From: Candidatus Heritagella gallinarum
Lineage (GTDB): Bacteria > Bacillota > Clostridia > Oscillospirales > Acutalibacteraceae
Length of the DNA: 42,290 nt
Reading direction: 5' to 3'
Assembly (NCBI GenBank): GCA_904394685.1
Contig: CAJFNK010000072.1
Location: 1-42,290 of the forward strand
Within the stretch, counting starts at the first letter, position 1, and each line of letters starts with the position of its first letter. This document shows positions 1 through 7,242 of this stretch, in pieces. The notes beneath the pieces are model-generated. The model saw only the letters and a list, made by a program, of their open reading frames with translations, was not told where the DNA came from and made no database searches. Made by a program: the position numbers and the translations under genes.

Positions 1-1
1 C

Positions 2-1783
2 GAAACCGTACTGCTTTCCTCTCAAAAAAGTGTGGATATCCCGTCCTCTGACGATAAAACCGTGTTGCTCACCCCAAAAGGAAGCACTGCCACCCCACCG
101 GTGCCGCCTCGCTCAGAGGCTTCGGCTTCCGGCCCGGCTTCCAGCTCTGCTCCTACTAGCCCGGCTTTTCAGCCCGCCTCTGTCCAGCGTACCCAGCCAG
201 AAGCCGCTCCCAACCAAAAACCGGGAAATCCCGCTAAACCCGCAAAGTCGGAAAAGGCTCCAAAAACCACAAAACCGCACAAGCGCAAAAAGGCGCTCAT
301 GTGGGTACTGGTCATCCTGCTGGTGCTGGCTGGTCTGGGTGTGGGCGGCTGGTTTGGCTGGAACGCCTATCAAGGCGGCCAGTATCAGGAACAGCTCTCT
401 CTGGGCGAAAAGTACCTCAAGGAATTAAACTATGAGGACGCTATTGTAGCTTTAAATCGTGCCATTGAAATCGACCCCCGCAGCCCAGAGCCTTATCTGT
501 TGCTGGCCGATGTCTATATCGGGCAGGAAGATTTTAATTCCGCCAAGAAGGTTCTGGAAGAAGGCTATCAGGCCACCGGCGGCAATGAGGAGATTAAGAA
601 AAAGCAGGAAGAAGTCAAACAGAAGGAAGAAGAAGCAAAGAAAAAACAGGAAGAACTAAAGCCCAGCGCTGTGGATATCTGGGAAGAACTGATTCAGTCT
701 GGCGAGTATCAGCAGTATGCCACCAATTGGATGGAATGGGAAGGAGAAAAAGTTTTCCCTGGAAAATATGCGATTCTTGATATTGATGGCGACAACTGGG
801 AAGAATTGATTCTTTTCCGCCGTTTAGACGATGCAGGCACAGGAATCCATAAAATTCTTTCCTGCAACCAAACCACAAAAGAGATTTCTGAAATTAGCAT
901 CCAATTATTACTCACTCCAAAAATCTTTGGAACTGTATCAACCAATTTTGGCGGACTTTATTATTCTCCAAACCATCACGCCATCGTCAATGCACCAATA
1001 GAAACATTCTCGAAGGATTTTGGATTCTGGGTTATAAAAGGCCAAAATTTAGAAATGAAATTTTCAATAGGTGCTCATTTAGGAGATAGTCACAATACTA
1101 CCTTTACATTCGCTGAATATGATGAAAAACACGAATCAATATTTACAGAAATCACTGAAAGCGAATATGAGTCCTATTTAAGCGAAAGACAGCCCATTGA
1201 ATTTAAAGAAATCCCTGCATCATCTTCGGAAAGCCCTGCTACAGAAACCGAACTTTCAGCAGATGAACTTTCAAAATATGAAACGCTGCTGAACCCCAAC
1301 GGCGAATCAAGCAACAACTGTTTCCTTACCAGCTACTATTCCTCTCCGGAAGAAATCGACCCCAATCAGCTGTTATACAGTATGGGGGAAGCAGGGTCTG
1401 CTATTACGGATGAGGACAAAAAGGCGCTGGATCTACCGGAGGAACCGGAACATTGGTATGATAACCCCTCTGCAAAATGGACAACCTCCGACATTAACAA
1501 GGTACTCCAAAAGAAACTGGGGCTCACGCTAGATGACCTGCAAACCAAGCTGACCTATGATTACTCTTCCGAAACAGATGCCTATTACAGTTATCACCGT
1601 GACACCAATCTTGCTCCCTTAGAAGTGCTGTATGGCAGCAAAATCGGGGACGACACCTATTGTATTGGGTATACACAAGGGCCTCCTATCGCTCCTGATT
1701 ATTCCAATACTGCAACCAAAGAAGTCGTTTTTAAAGATATCGGCGGCGAACTGCAATTTATTTCCAATCTGAAAGTCGAATAA
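2..1783 (+). CDS. TPR-repeat membrane protein, 5' end outside window
   Basis: The frame is open to the left edge, so the true start lies outside; the GTG at position 32 is probably internal. Seen, numbering from that GTG: a Pro/Ser/Thr-rich low-complexity region with a TVLL motif (a second TVLL lies just before it), a Lys-rich stretch and one membrane helix (about residues 89-112). Next comes a tetratricopeptide-like pair of helices (YLKELNYEDAIVALNRAIEI, about 127-180), then a Lys/Glu coiled coil (about 185-210) and a long C-terminal extracytoplasmic region of no family I recognise. TPR units usually mediate protein contacts; the partner is unknown. Bases 700-1260 are clearly more AT-rich than both ends of the gene. 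A hairpin terminator follows the stop. Product function: unknown. Confidence 0.75.
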   Translation, partial: ETVLLSSQKSVDIPSSDDKTVLLTPKGSTATPPVPPRSEASASGPASSSAPTSPAFQPASVQRTQPEAAPNQKPGNPAKPAKSEKAPKTTKPHKRKKALMWVLVILLVLAGLGVGGWFGWNAYQGGQYQEQLSLGEKYLKELNYEDAIVALNRAIEIDPRSPEPYLLLADVYIGQEDFNSAKKVLEEGYQATGGNEEIKKKQEEVKQKEEEAKKKQEELKPSAVDIWEELIQSGEYQQYATNWMEWEGEKVFPGKYAILDIDGDNWEELILFRRLDDAGTGIHKILSCNQTTKEISEISIQLLLTPKIFGTVSTNFGGLYYSPNHHAIVNAPIETFSKDFGFWVIKGQNLEMKFSIGAHLGDSHNTTFTFAEYDEKHESIFTEITESEYESYLSERQPIEFKEIPASSSESPATETELSADELSKYETLLNPNGESSNNCFLTSYYSSPEEIDPNQLLYSMGEAGSAITDEDKKALDLPEEPEHWYDNPSAKWTTSDINKVLQKKLGLTLDDLQTKLTYDYSSETDAYYSYHRDTNLAPLEVLYGSKIGDDTYCIGYTQGPPIAPDYSNTATKEVVFKDIGGELQFISNLKVE

Positions 1784-1798
1784 CAGCAGACAGCAAAA

Positions 1799-1834
1799 CA
1801 CCCCGCTGTGGATATGCTCCACAGCGGGGTGTTT
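1799..1834. terminator. Bidirectional terminator between the TPR gene and prs
   Basis: Perfect 14-bp stem (arms 1799-1812 and 1818-1831, CACCCCGCTGTGGA and its complement) with a 5-nt loop. AAAA lies on its left and TTT on its right. It sits 15 nt after the forward stop and 12 nt before the reverse-strand stop of prs, so it can serve both. Confidence 0.85.
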
Positions 1835-1846
1835 GATTGTCATAAC

Positions 1847-2998
1847 TTAGCGCTGGCCACGCTTTTTGAGCAGCTGCTCGATCTTCTCGTGGGGATCGAT
1901 AATGGTGCTCACAGAGATATCGTGGTTCAGAGCAGCGATGAAGTAGGCGATATACTTGGATACGTCCACCTCGAAGAACCACTCACGCTCCCGCAGTTCG
2001 GGGGTGCGATAGGTCAGGTTGCTGCCCAGCACGCCGGAAATATAGCCCTCTTTATAAGCCTTATCAAAAGCTTCCAGACCGTTGGTAAAGATGGCATAGG
2101 TAGCATAGGCAAAAATGCGGCCGGCGTTCTGCTTTTTCAGGGCATAGGCGATGTCGAGCATGGATTCGCCGGAAGAAATGATATCGTCGGCGATAAACAC
2201 GTCTTTGCCCTCTACCGAGGAGCCCAGATATTCATGCGCCACAATGGGGTTGCGGCCGTTCACAATGCGGGAATAGTCACGGCGCTTGTAGAACATACCC
2301 AGATCTACGCCCAGCACAGACGCATAATACATGTTGCGGTTCATAGCGCCTTCGTCGGGGCTGACGATCATAAAGTGGTCACGGGTCAGAGAAATATCCG
2401 GCACATTGCGGAACAGAGCCTTGAGCACCTGATAGGTGGGCATCACATTGTCAAAGCCCATCAGCGGTACGGCGTTCTGTACACGGGGGTCGTGTGCGTC
2501 AAAGGTCACCACGTTGGAAACGCCCATTGCAGCCAGCTCCTGCAACATCACAGCGCAGTCCAGGGATTCCCGATAGCTGCGGCGGTGCTGCCGTCCGCCA
2601 TACAGGATGGGCATAATCACGTTAATTCGGTGTGCCTTACCGCTGGCAGCCTGAATCAAACGCTTCAAATCCTGAAAATGGTCGTCGGGAGACATGCAGT
2701 TCTGACGTCCAAACATGTTATAGGTGCAGGAATAGTTGCCAACGTCCACGATGAAATACAGATCGTCTCCACGCACGGTAGACTTAATCAGTCCCTTACC
2801 GTCGCCGGAGGAAAAACGGGGGCACTCGCTCTCTACGATAAAGTTATCCTGTTCACGTCCCGCTTCTTTTGCCCAACGAACCAGATGCTCGTTGATCTTG
2901 TCGCCCAGTTCACGGGCGCCTTCCAGCGGAATCAAACCCAAAGGAGCAACACAATCTCCCTCGTTAAAAAACAACTGCGCTTCCGTCTGTCTGTCCAT
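1847..2998 (-). CDS. prs: Ribose-phosphate pyrophosphokinase (PRPP synthetase), divergent long form
   Basis: Makes 5-phosphoribosyl-1-pyrophosphate from ribose-5-phosphate and ATP, feeding purine, pyrimidine, histidine, tryptophan and NAD synthesis in the cytoplasm. The 383 residues contain an N-terminal half with the PPi-donor region (IMPILYGGRQHRRSYRES, then VVTFDAHDPRVQNAVP) and a C-terminal phosphoribosyltransferase fold with the PRPP loop FIADDIISSGESMLD. It is about 65 residues longer than classical Prs (about 315), with extra sequence at the N-terminus, between the halves and at the C-terminus. ATG at 2998 is preceded by AAGGAGA at good spacing. Family assignment is firm; whether it has normal allosteric control cannot be told. 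Confidence 0.9.
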   Translation of the reverse strand: MDRQTEAQLFFNEGDCVAPLGLIPLEGARELGDKINEHLVRWAKEAGREQDNFIVESECPRFSSGDGKGLIKSTVRGDDLYFIVDVGNYSCTYNMFGRQNCMSPDDHFQDLKRLIQAASGKAHRINVIMPILYGGRQHRRSYRESLDCAVMLQELAAMGVSNVVTFDAHDPRVQNAVPLMGFDNVMPTYQVLKALFRNVPDISLTRDHFMIVSPDEGAMNRNMYYASVLGVDLGMFYKRRDYSRIVNGRNPIVAHEYLGSSVEGKDVFIADDIISSGESMLDIAYALKKQNAGRIFAYATYAIFTNGLEAFDKAYKEGYISGVLGSNLTYRTPELREREWFFEVDVSKYIAYFIAALNHDISVSTIIDPHEKIEQLLKKRGQR

Positions 2999-3238
2999 AC
3001 CGTTCTCCTTACTCTATTATATTTTTATGATTTCCCCGGCGCATCCACCGGGCACTTCTTTCTTATTTATCATAACATACATTTTTTCTCCATGCCATAA
3101 AAAAGCCGGATTTTGTCGAGGTTTGTAAAGTCTGTCCGTTTCCCTGTGGTAAAATATCGGGTTTTTGGTAAGGAAATGGTGCGTACAAGTAAGTTGTCCC
3201 CGGCTTTTCACCACTTTCCACTGGGTTTTCCACAAAAT

Positions 3239-4144
3239 TCAGGACTGCTGCGCCTGTAATTCTGCCCGCTTCTGGTTTCGCAGGTCGCTGAACACCATCA
3301 AAGTCACGCCGCCCAGAATAATCACACACCCCACGATCTTTTCCCAGGTCATGGATTCATGCAGGAACAGCCAGCCCGAAAGCATACTGGAAATCGGCTC
3401 AAACATGCAGAAAATCGCCGCTGTCCCGGCGCCCAGATCCTGAATCCCCAGCTGGAGCAGCGCCACTGCCAGAAACGAGGTACACATGGCAATGATAAAG
3501 GTATAGCCCATTGCCAGCGGGGGCAGTGCAAAGTTGATTTTCCCCACCGGGATGTCGATGAGCAGCATGGCGGTGGCATTGGTAAATCCCATATAGCACG
3601 CCACCTTGGTGGGGTTCATCCGCCGCAGGCAGGTTTTGTCCATCCCCGCCAGATAACACCCATATGTCACCGCCGAGGCACACGCCAACAGAATCCCCGG
3701 CCAGGAGGCCTGCCCATCACGGTCGAGGAAAAACAGCACCCCGCAGGAGGCCGCCGTCAGCGCTGCCAGCTTCCAGCGCCCAATCCGCTCCCGAAACAGC
3801 AAGCGCAGCACCAGCGCCGTGACCACCGGGTAAAGAAAATGCAGCGTGGTGGCCGTTCCCACGCCCACAAAATTATACGATTCATACAGCATATAGGTGG
3901 TGCTGGCACGAAACACCACGCCAACCAGCAGCAAAGCGCCCAGCTCCCGCAGGCTCACCCGCAGCGGGGTTTTGCGGAACAGCAGCACGCACAGCAGCAC
4001 CGGGACTACCATGATATTCCGGTAAAAGGTGAGGGTGTTGGCATTGCTGCCCATGTCATAGGTCATGCTGGCCAGCACAGGGGTCACGCCAAACAGCAGG
4101 GCGGAAAGCACCGTCCATATCATCCCCCGGATTTTGCGGTTCAT
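3239..4144 (-). CDS. EamA/DMT-superfamily permease
   Basis: 301-residue integral membrane protein with about ten hydrophobic helices in two homologous five-helix halves, the EamA (drug/metabolite transporter) plan. Seen: N-terminal helix after MNRKIRGMIWT, a Tyr-rich loop, GAGTAAIFCMFEPISSMLSG in the second half, typical of EamA repeat 2, and a basic C-terminal tail. Members export amino acids, metabolites or drugs; the substrate cannot be read from sequence. I place the start at 4144 (AAGGAT about 10 nt upstream). The frame is open further upstream, but that extension is not hydrophobic and crosses the promoter of the divergent XRE gene. The gene lies upstream of prs on the same strand with a 240-nt gap. 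Confidence 0.82.
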   Translation of the reverse strand: MNRKIRGMIWTVLSALLFGVTPVLASMTYDMGSNANTLTFYRNIMVVPVLLCVLLFRKTPLRVSLRELGALLLVGVVFRASTTYMLYESYNFVGVGTATTLHFLYPVVTALVLRLLFRERIGRWKLAALTAASCGVLFFLDRDGQASWPGILLACASAVTYGCYLAGMDKTCLRRMNPTKVACYMGFTNATAMLLIDIPVGKINFALPPLAMGYTFIIAMCTSFLAVALLQLGIQDLGAGTAAIFCMFEPISSMLSGWLFLHESMTWEKIVGCVIILGGVTLMVFSDLRNQKRAELQAQQS

Positions 4145-4179
4145 GAAATCAACATCCTTTTTTAAGTACAAGTGTATTC

Positions 4180-4208
4180 TTGACAGCCAATTCCCCTCAT
4201 AGTAGCAT
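4180..4208 (+). promoter_or_regulatory. Sigma-A-type promoter for the 85-residue XRE gene
   Basis: TTGACA at 4180-4185, a 17-bp spacer and TAGCAT at 4203-4208, 20 nt before the forward ATG. The 84-bp gap is shared with the divergent permease gene, so the regulator may act here on both. That role is inference. Confidence 0.55.
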
Positions 4209-4228
4209 AAGCAAAGAGGTGAACCGAC

Positions 4229-4486
4229 ATGTATTTTCAAAGGCTCCAAGAGCTTCGCATCGACCACGACCGGACACAGGCAGAAATCGCACAGGTGCTT
4301 CACTGCAAGCGGGAGGTATACCGCCGCTATGAAAAGGGCATCTGTGAGCTTCCGGTGTGGGCGCTCATCCAGCTGGCGCAGTATTACCACACCAGCACCG
4401 ACTATCTTCTGGGACTAACCGACGACCCTTCTCCAAAGCCCCGTGGCGTCAGGCCGCTCACACCGACTCCGCAATCTGATAAATAA
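4229..4486 (+). CDS. Small XRE-family helix-turn-helix regulator
   Basis: 85 residues, almost entirely one Cro/CI-type HTH domain. Residues 4-66 (RLQELRIDHDRTQAEIAQVL ... YRRYEKGICELPVWALIQLA ... STDYLLGLTD) match the SinR-like/HTH_3 layout, including the YEKG turn and the conserved DYLLGLTD ending. A short Pro-rich tail follows. Start ATG has AGAGGTGA 7 nt upstream and its own promoter. It is divergent from the EamA permease and convergent with the DAHP synthase gene, and its last 29 bp overlap the end of that gene. As a one-domain protein it probably dimerises on a nearby operator; the ligand and targets are unknown. Confidence 0.85.
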   Translation: MYFQRLQELRIDHDRTQAEIAQVLHCKREVYRRYEKGICELPVWALIQLAQYYHTSTDYLLGLTDDPSPKPRGVRPLTPTPQSDK

Positions 4487-5489
4487 GCGCTTCGGTGTCA
4501 TTCCAGCCCAAACAGGGGTCGGTGATGGATTTGCCATACACCCGATGGTCGGTAATCGGCTGGTTGCCTTCTTCCAGATAGCTCTCAATCATCACGCCCT
4601 TGACCAGATTCCGCAGGCCGGGATGATACCGGCGGCTGTGCAGCACCTCGCTCACAATGCGGATTTGTTCCCGGAACTGCTTGTTGGAGTTCGAGTGGTT
4701 GGCATCGATAATGGCGGCGGGGTTTTTCAGCTCCCGCTTTTCATACTGTTCCAGCAGGCGCACCAGGTCTTCATAGTGATAGTTGGGCACGCAGGTTCCA
4801 TATTTATCCACGCCGCCCCGCAATATCACATGCGCCAGGTCGTTGCCGTCGGTGGTCACATCACAGCCCCGATAAATAAATGTATGCGGCCATTGTGCCG
4901 CCGTCACCGAGTTGAGCATCACCGAAAAGTCGCCGCTGGTGGGGTTTTTCATGCCCACCGGGATATCCATCCCGCTGGCGGTGAGGCGGTGCTGCTGGTT
5001 CTCCACCGAGCGTGCGCCGATGGCTTCATAAGAAAGAAGGTCGTCCAGATAGCTCCGGTTTTCGGGGTAGAGCATCTCGTCCGCCGCTGTGAGGCCGGTT
5101 TCCGCTATGGCACGGATGTGCATTTTGCGGATGGCAATAATGCCGCCCAGCAGGTCGGGAGCCTTATCCGGTTCGGGCTGGTGGAGCATCCCCTTATAGC
5201 CTTCACCGGTGGTGCGGGGCTTGTTGGTATAGATTCTGGGGATTAAAATCAGCTTTTCCGAAACCTTTTCGCTCACCTTTGCCAGCCGGGACACATATTC
5301 ACAAACAGAGTCCTCGTTGTCGGCGGAGCAGGGCCCCACGATTACAAGAAATCGCTGGGATTCCCCGATAAACACCGCCCGGATTTCCCGGTCACGCTGT
5401 GCTTTTATCGCCGCCAGCTCTGGGGAAAGGGGATATTCCTCCTTGAGCCGGGCAGGCAGGGGCAGTTCTTTGTTCAGCTTCATCGCCAT
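4458..5489 (-). CDS. aroF: 3-deoxy-7-phosphoheptulonate (DAHP) synthase, type I
   Basis: First step of the shikimate pathway: phosphoenolpyruvate plus erythrose-4-phosphate to DAHP. 343 residues, the length of the AroF/AroG/AroH class. Visible: IVGPCSADN (metal Cys54), IYTNKPRTTGEGYKG (85-99, PEP/E4P binding), GARSVENQQHR (158-168), GMKNPTSGD (179-187), DANHSNSNK with metal His265, GVMIESYLEEGNQ with Glu302 and SITDPCLGW with Asp324. The N-terminal arm that carries feedback sensitivity in E. coli homologues is present, so aromatic amino-acid inhibition is likely but the effector is unknown. ATG at 5489 follows GAGGAGG. It lies 31 nt downstream of the Cys-rich small gene and may be cotranscribed with it. 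The symbol is by family, not by effector. Confidence 0.92.
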   Translation of the reverse strand: MAMKLNKELPLPARLKEEYPLSPELAAIKAQRDREIRAVFIGESQRFLVIVGPCSADNEDSVCEYVSRLAKVSEKVSEKLILIPRIYTNKPRTTGEGYKGMLHQPEPDKAPDLLGGIIAIRKMHIRAIAETGLTAADEMLYPENRSYLDDLLSYEAIGARSVENQQHRLTASGMDIPVGMKNPTSGDFSVMLNSVTAAQWPHTFIYRGCDVTTDGNDLAHVILRGGVDKYGTCVPNYHYEDLVRLLEQYEKRELKNPAAIIDANHSNSNKQFREQIRIVSEVLHSRRYHPGLRNLVKGVMIESYLEEGNQPITDHRVYGKSITDPCLGWNDTEALIYQIAESV

Positions 5490-5520
5490 AACGGCGCCTC
5501 CTCTCTATGGTAGCAGGACT

Positions 5521-5724
5521 CTATCTCCTGCGTGGACAGTCTGGGTCATAACATTCACTACATTCATCTTCTGTGTGGGTTTCCAGACAGCATAAATAGT
5601 ACCCACATTCATCACAGCAGCACTCTATGGGCATCCCAAAGCTGTCGATGTGATTTCCGTTTCCGGGGCAATCCTCCCCGTTATTGCCAGGTATCAATTC
5701 AATTCCCGTAACATCCAGTATCAT
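5521..5724 (-). CDS. Small cysteine-rich acidic protein, probably metal-binding
   Basis: About 67 residues, unrecognised. The frame could begin at 5739, but that ATG contains the GGAGG that forms the ribosome binding site of the ATG at 5724, so I use 5724 (MILDVTG). Nine cysteines: one near the middle (EDCPG), then CCCDEC, YYLCC, DECSEC and a final DPDC before an Arg-rich end. Such closely spaced Cys pairs in an acidic protein suggest a zinc or iron site, like rubredoxin or zinc-ribbon knuckles; this is inference. It is divergent from a small XRE regulator and sits 31 nt upstream of DAHP synthase on the same strand. Confidence 0.6.
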   Translation of the reverse strand: MILDVTGIELIPGNNGEDCPGNGNHIDSFGMPIECCCDECGYYLCCLETHTEDECSECYDPDCPRRR

Positions 5725-5764
5725 TTTGTTTCCCTCCATTATTTAACCTGTACATTATTCAGTA

Positions 5765-5786
5765 TATACATTGTATAGCGTATACA
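5765..5786. promoter_or_regulatory. Three alternating half-sites between the Cys-rich gene and XRE gene (candidate operator)
   Basis: TATACA (5765-5770), TGTATA (5772-5777) and TATACA (5781-5786) alternate in orientation, separated by 1 and 3 bp, so two overlapping inverted repeats share the middle half-site. A further 8-bp palindrome TACATGTA lies at 5789-5796. The cluster sits in the 127-bp divergent control region and is a natural binding site for the dimeric XRE protein encoded next to it. Binding is inference. Confidence 0.5.
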
Positions 5787-5851
5787 TCTACATGTAAAGG
5801 AGAAAACTAGGATATTATCTCATTAAAACATAAGGAATGGAGAAATATCTT

Positions 5852-6055
5852 ATGATAACATTAGATGTCATTCATTTACTTGAGAAAAAAGGGAAAACAA
5901 AATACTGGCTGTATAAGCAGATGGGCATGAGTTATCAGAACTTTACCAGGATGATTCGCAACGAAACCAAATCCATCCGCTTTGAGAATATTGAAACACT
6001 CTGCCTGCTGCTGGAATGTACGCCGAACGAGCTTTTCCGCATCACAGACGACTAA
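5852..6055 (+). CDS. Small XRE-family regulator (Cro/CI HTH)
   Basis: 67 residues from the ATG at 5852, which has GGAG 9 nt upstream. The alternative ATG at 5837 abuts AAGGA with almost no spacing. The whole protein is one HTH: residues 1-66 carry KGKTKYWLYKQMGMSYQNFTRMIRNETKSI and the ENIETLCLLLECTPNELFRI ending typical of the YozG/HTH_26 type of Firmicutes regulators, in which a Trp replaces the usual Gln-Glu in the first HTH helix. It is divergent from the Cys-rich gene, with the half-site cluster between them, so it probably controls itself and that gene, and perhaps aroF behind it. A strong terminator follows. Confidence 0.82.
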   Translation: MITLDVIHLLEKKGKTKYWLYKQMGMSYQNFTRMIRNETKSIRFENIETLCLLLECTPNELFRITDD

Positions 6056-6077
6056 ACCACCAAAACACTAAAACAGG

Positions 6078-6114
6078 GGGCACCTTCCTTTCGGAGGGTG
6101 CCCTTCCTTTTTTT
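6078..6114. terminator. Terminator after the XRE gene, facing ddh
   Basis: Arms GGGCACCTTCC (6078-6088) and GGAGGGTGCCC (6093-6103) pair over 11 positions, one as G-U. A T-rich run follows at 6104-6114. It lies between two convergent genes; the forward strand has the better T-run. Confidence 0.8.
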
Positions 6115-6131
6115 ATCGCAATCAATCAGCC

Positions 6132-7118
6132 TTACAGTAGTGTGCGGCGCAGTTCTTCGCCAGACTTGGGGCTGAGATAGGCCGGCGGGATGTCGAACAT
6201 CGTCTTGCAGCCGGTCTGGCCTTCCTGCTGCATCCGGGCTGCTGCACGGGCGCAGGCCACGATCACCGAAGCCGTAAACTGCGGGTTGGAGTCCAGCTTC
6301 AGGCTGTACTCGATCACATGGCTGTTCTCTTTGTCCCAGCCGGTCTTGCCGCTGCGGATGACAAAACCGCCGTGGGGCAGCCCTGCATGGTCACGGTTCA
6401 GTTCTTCCTGAGAAATAAAGTGTACCGTGGTGTCATAATCGCTGAAATAGTTGGGCATAGTCTTGATTTCGTTTTCGATGCGGGCCAGGTCTGCACCTTC
6501 CTCGGCCACCACATAGCACAGGCGGGTGTGCTTCTCACGGGTGGTGAGTTCGGGGTTCTTTCCGGCACGAACTGCCTCCAGTGCGCTCTCCACAGGGATG
6601 GTGTACTGACGGGCGTCCTTTACCCCTTCAATCCGGCGGATAGCGTCGGAATGGCCCTGGCTCACGCCCTTGCCCCAGAAGGTGTAATCCTTGCCGTCGG
6701 GCAGGATGGCGTTGGCATACAGGCGGTTCAGAGAGAACATTCCGGGGTCCCAGCCGGCAGAGATCACGGCCACTTTTCCGGCAGCTTTTGCGGCAGCGTC
6801 CACGGCCTCAAAATGTTCGGGGATTTTGGCGTGGGTGTCAAAGCTGTCCACCACATTAAAATGAGCAGCCAGGGCAGGGGTCTGCACCGGCAGATCGGTA
6901 GCGCTTCCGCCACAGAGAATCAAAACATCGATCTCGTTTTCCATTTCGGCTGCCTTTTCCATCGGATATACCGGCACCCCGGCGGTGAGGATGGAAACAG
7001 AAGCGGGATCACGGCGGGTAAATACAGCTTTCAGCTCCATGTCGGGGTTTTGCTTCACGGCACACTCAATGCCCCGGCCCAGATTGCCATATCCTGCGAT
7101 ACCAATACGAATGCTCAT
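6132..7118 (-). CDS. ddh: meso-Diaminopimelate D-dehydrogenase
   Basis: NADP-dependent reductive amination of L-2-amino-6-oxopimelate (tetrahydrodipicolinate) to meso-diaminopimelate. It gives a one-step route to lysine and the peptidoglycan cross-link residue. 328 residues, full length. Seen: N-terminal Rossmann motif GIAGYGNLGRG (6-16), the Arg pair FTRRD that reads the NADP phosphate, LCGGSATD, VVDSFDTHAKIPEH, ISAGWDPGMFSLNR (substrate pocket) and FWGKGVSQGHSDAIRRIEGV. All are hallmarks of this family rather than of DapB. ATG at 7118 follows AAAGGAAG. It has its own extended -10 promoter in the 124-nt gap from the upstream NSS gene. Confidence 0.93.
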   Translation of the reverse strand: MSIRIGIAGYGNLGRGIECAVKQNPDMELKAVFTRRDPASVSILTAGVPVYPMEKAAEMENEIDVLILCGGSATDLPVQTPALAAHFNVVDSFDTHAKIPEHFEAVDAAAKAAGKVAVISAGWDPGMFSLNRLYANAILPDGKDYTFWGKGVSQGHSDAIRRIEGVKDARQYTIPVESALEAVRAGKNPELTTREKHTRLCYVVAEEGADLARIENEIKTMPNYFSDYDTTVHFISQEELNRDHAGLPHGGFVIRSGKTGWDKENSHVIEYSLKLDSNPQFTASVIVACARAAARMQQEGQTGCKTMFDIPPAYLSPKSGEELRRTLL

Positions 7119-7175
7119 TTTGCATCTTCCTTTCTTTCTGGTAAAGGTAAAATAGCTTTTATCAAAACACGCCTT

Positions 7176-7184
7176 ATTATAGCA
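7176..7184 (-). promoter_or_regulatory. Extended -10 element upstream of ddh
   Basis: On the reverse strand TGC is followed directly by TATAAT, an extended -10, about 58 nt before the ddh start. No good -35 hexamer is visible, as is usual for extended -10 promoters. Confidence 0.5.
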
Positions 7185-7242
7185 CGTTTTTGCAGGTTAA
7201 TCGAGATTTTTCTTCATTTTCTTTCAATTTTTCAAATGATAC

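Noticed and set aside
3359-4165. 268-codon forward frame opposite the EamA permease
   Set aside because: His/Gln/Arg-rich composition of an antisense shadow; the permease on the other strand has clear membrane helices and a start site.
3239-4390. Longer start for the EamA permease at 4390
   Set aside because: The extra 82 residues would overlap the divergent XRE gene and its promoter and lack family resemblance; 4144 has a ribosome binding site.
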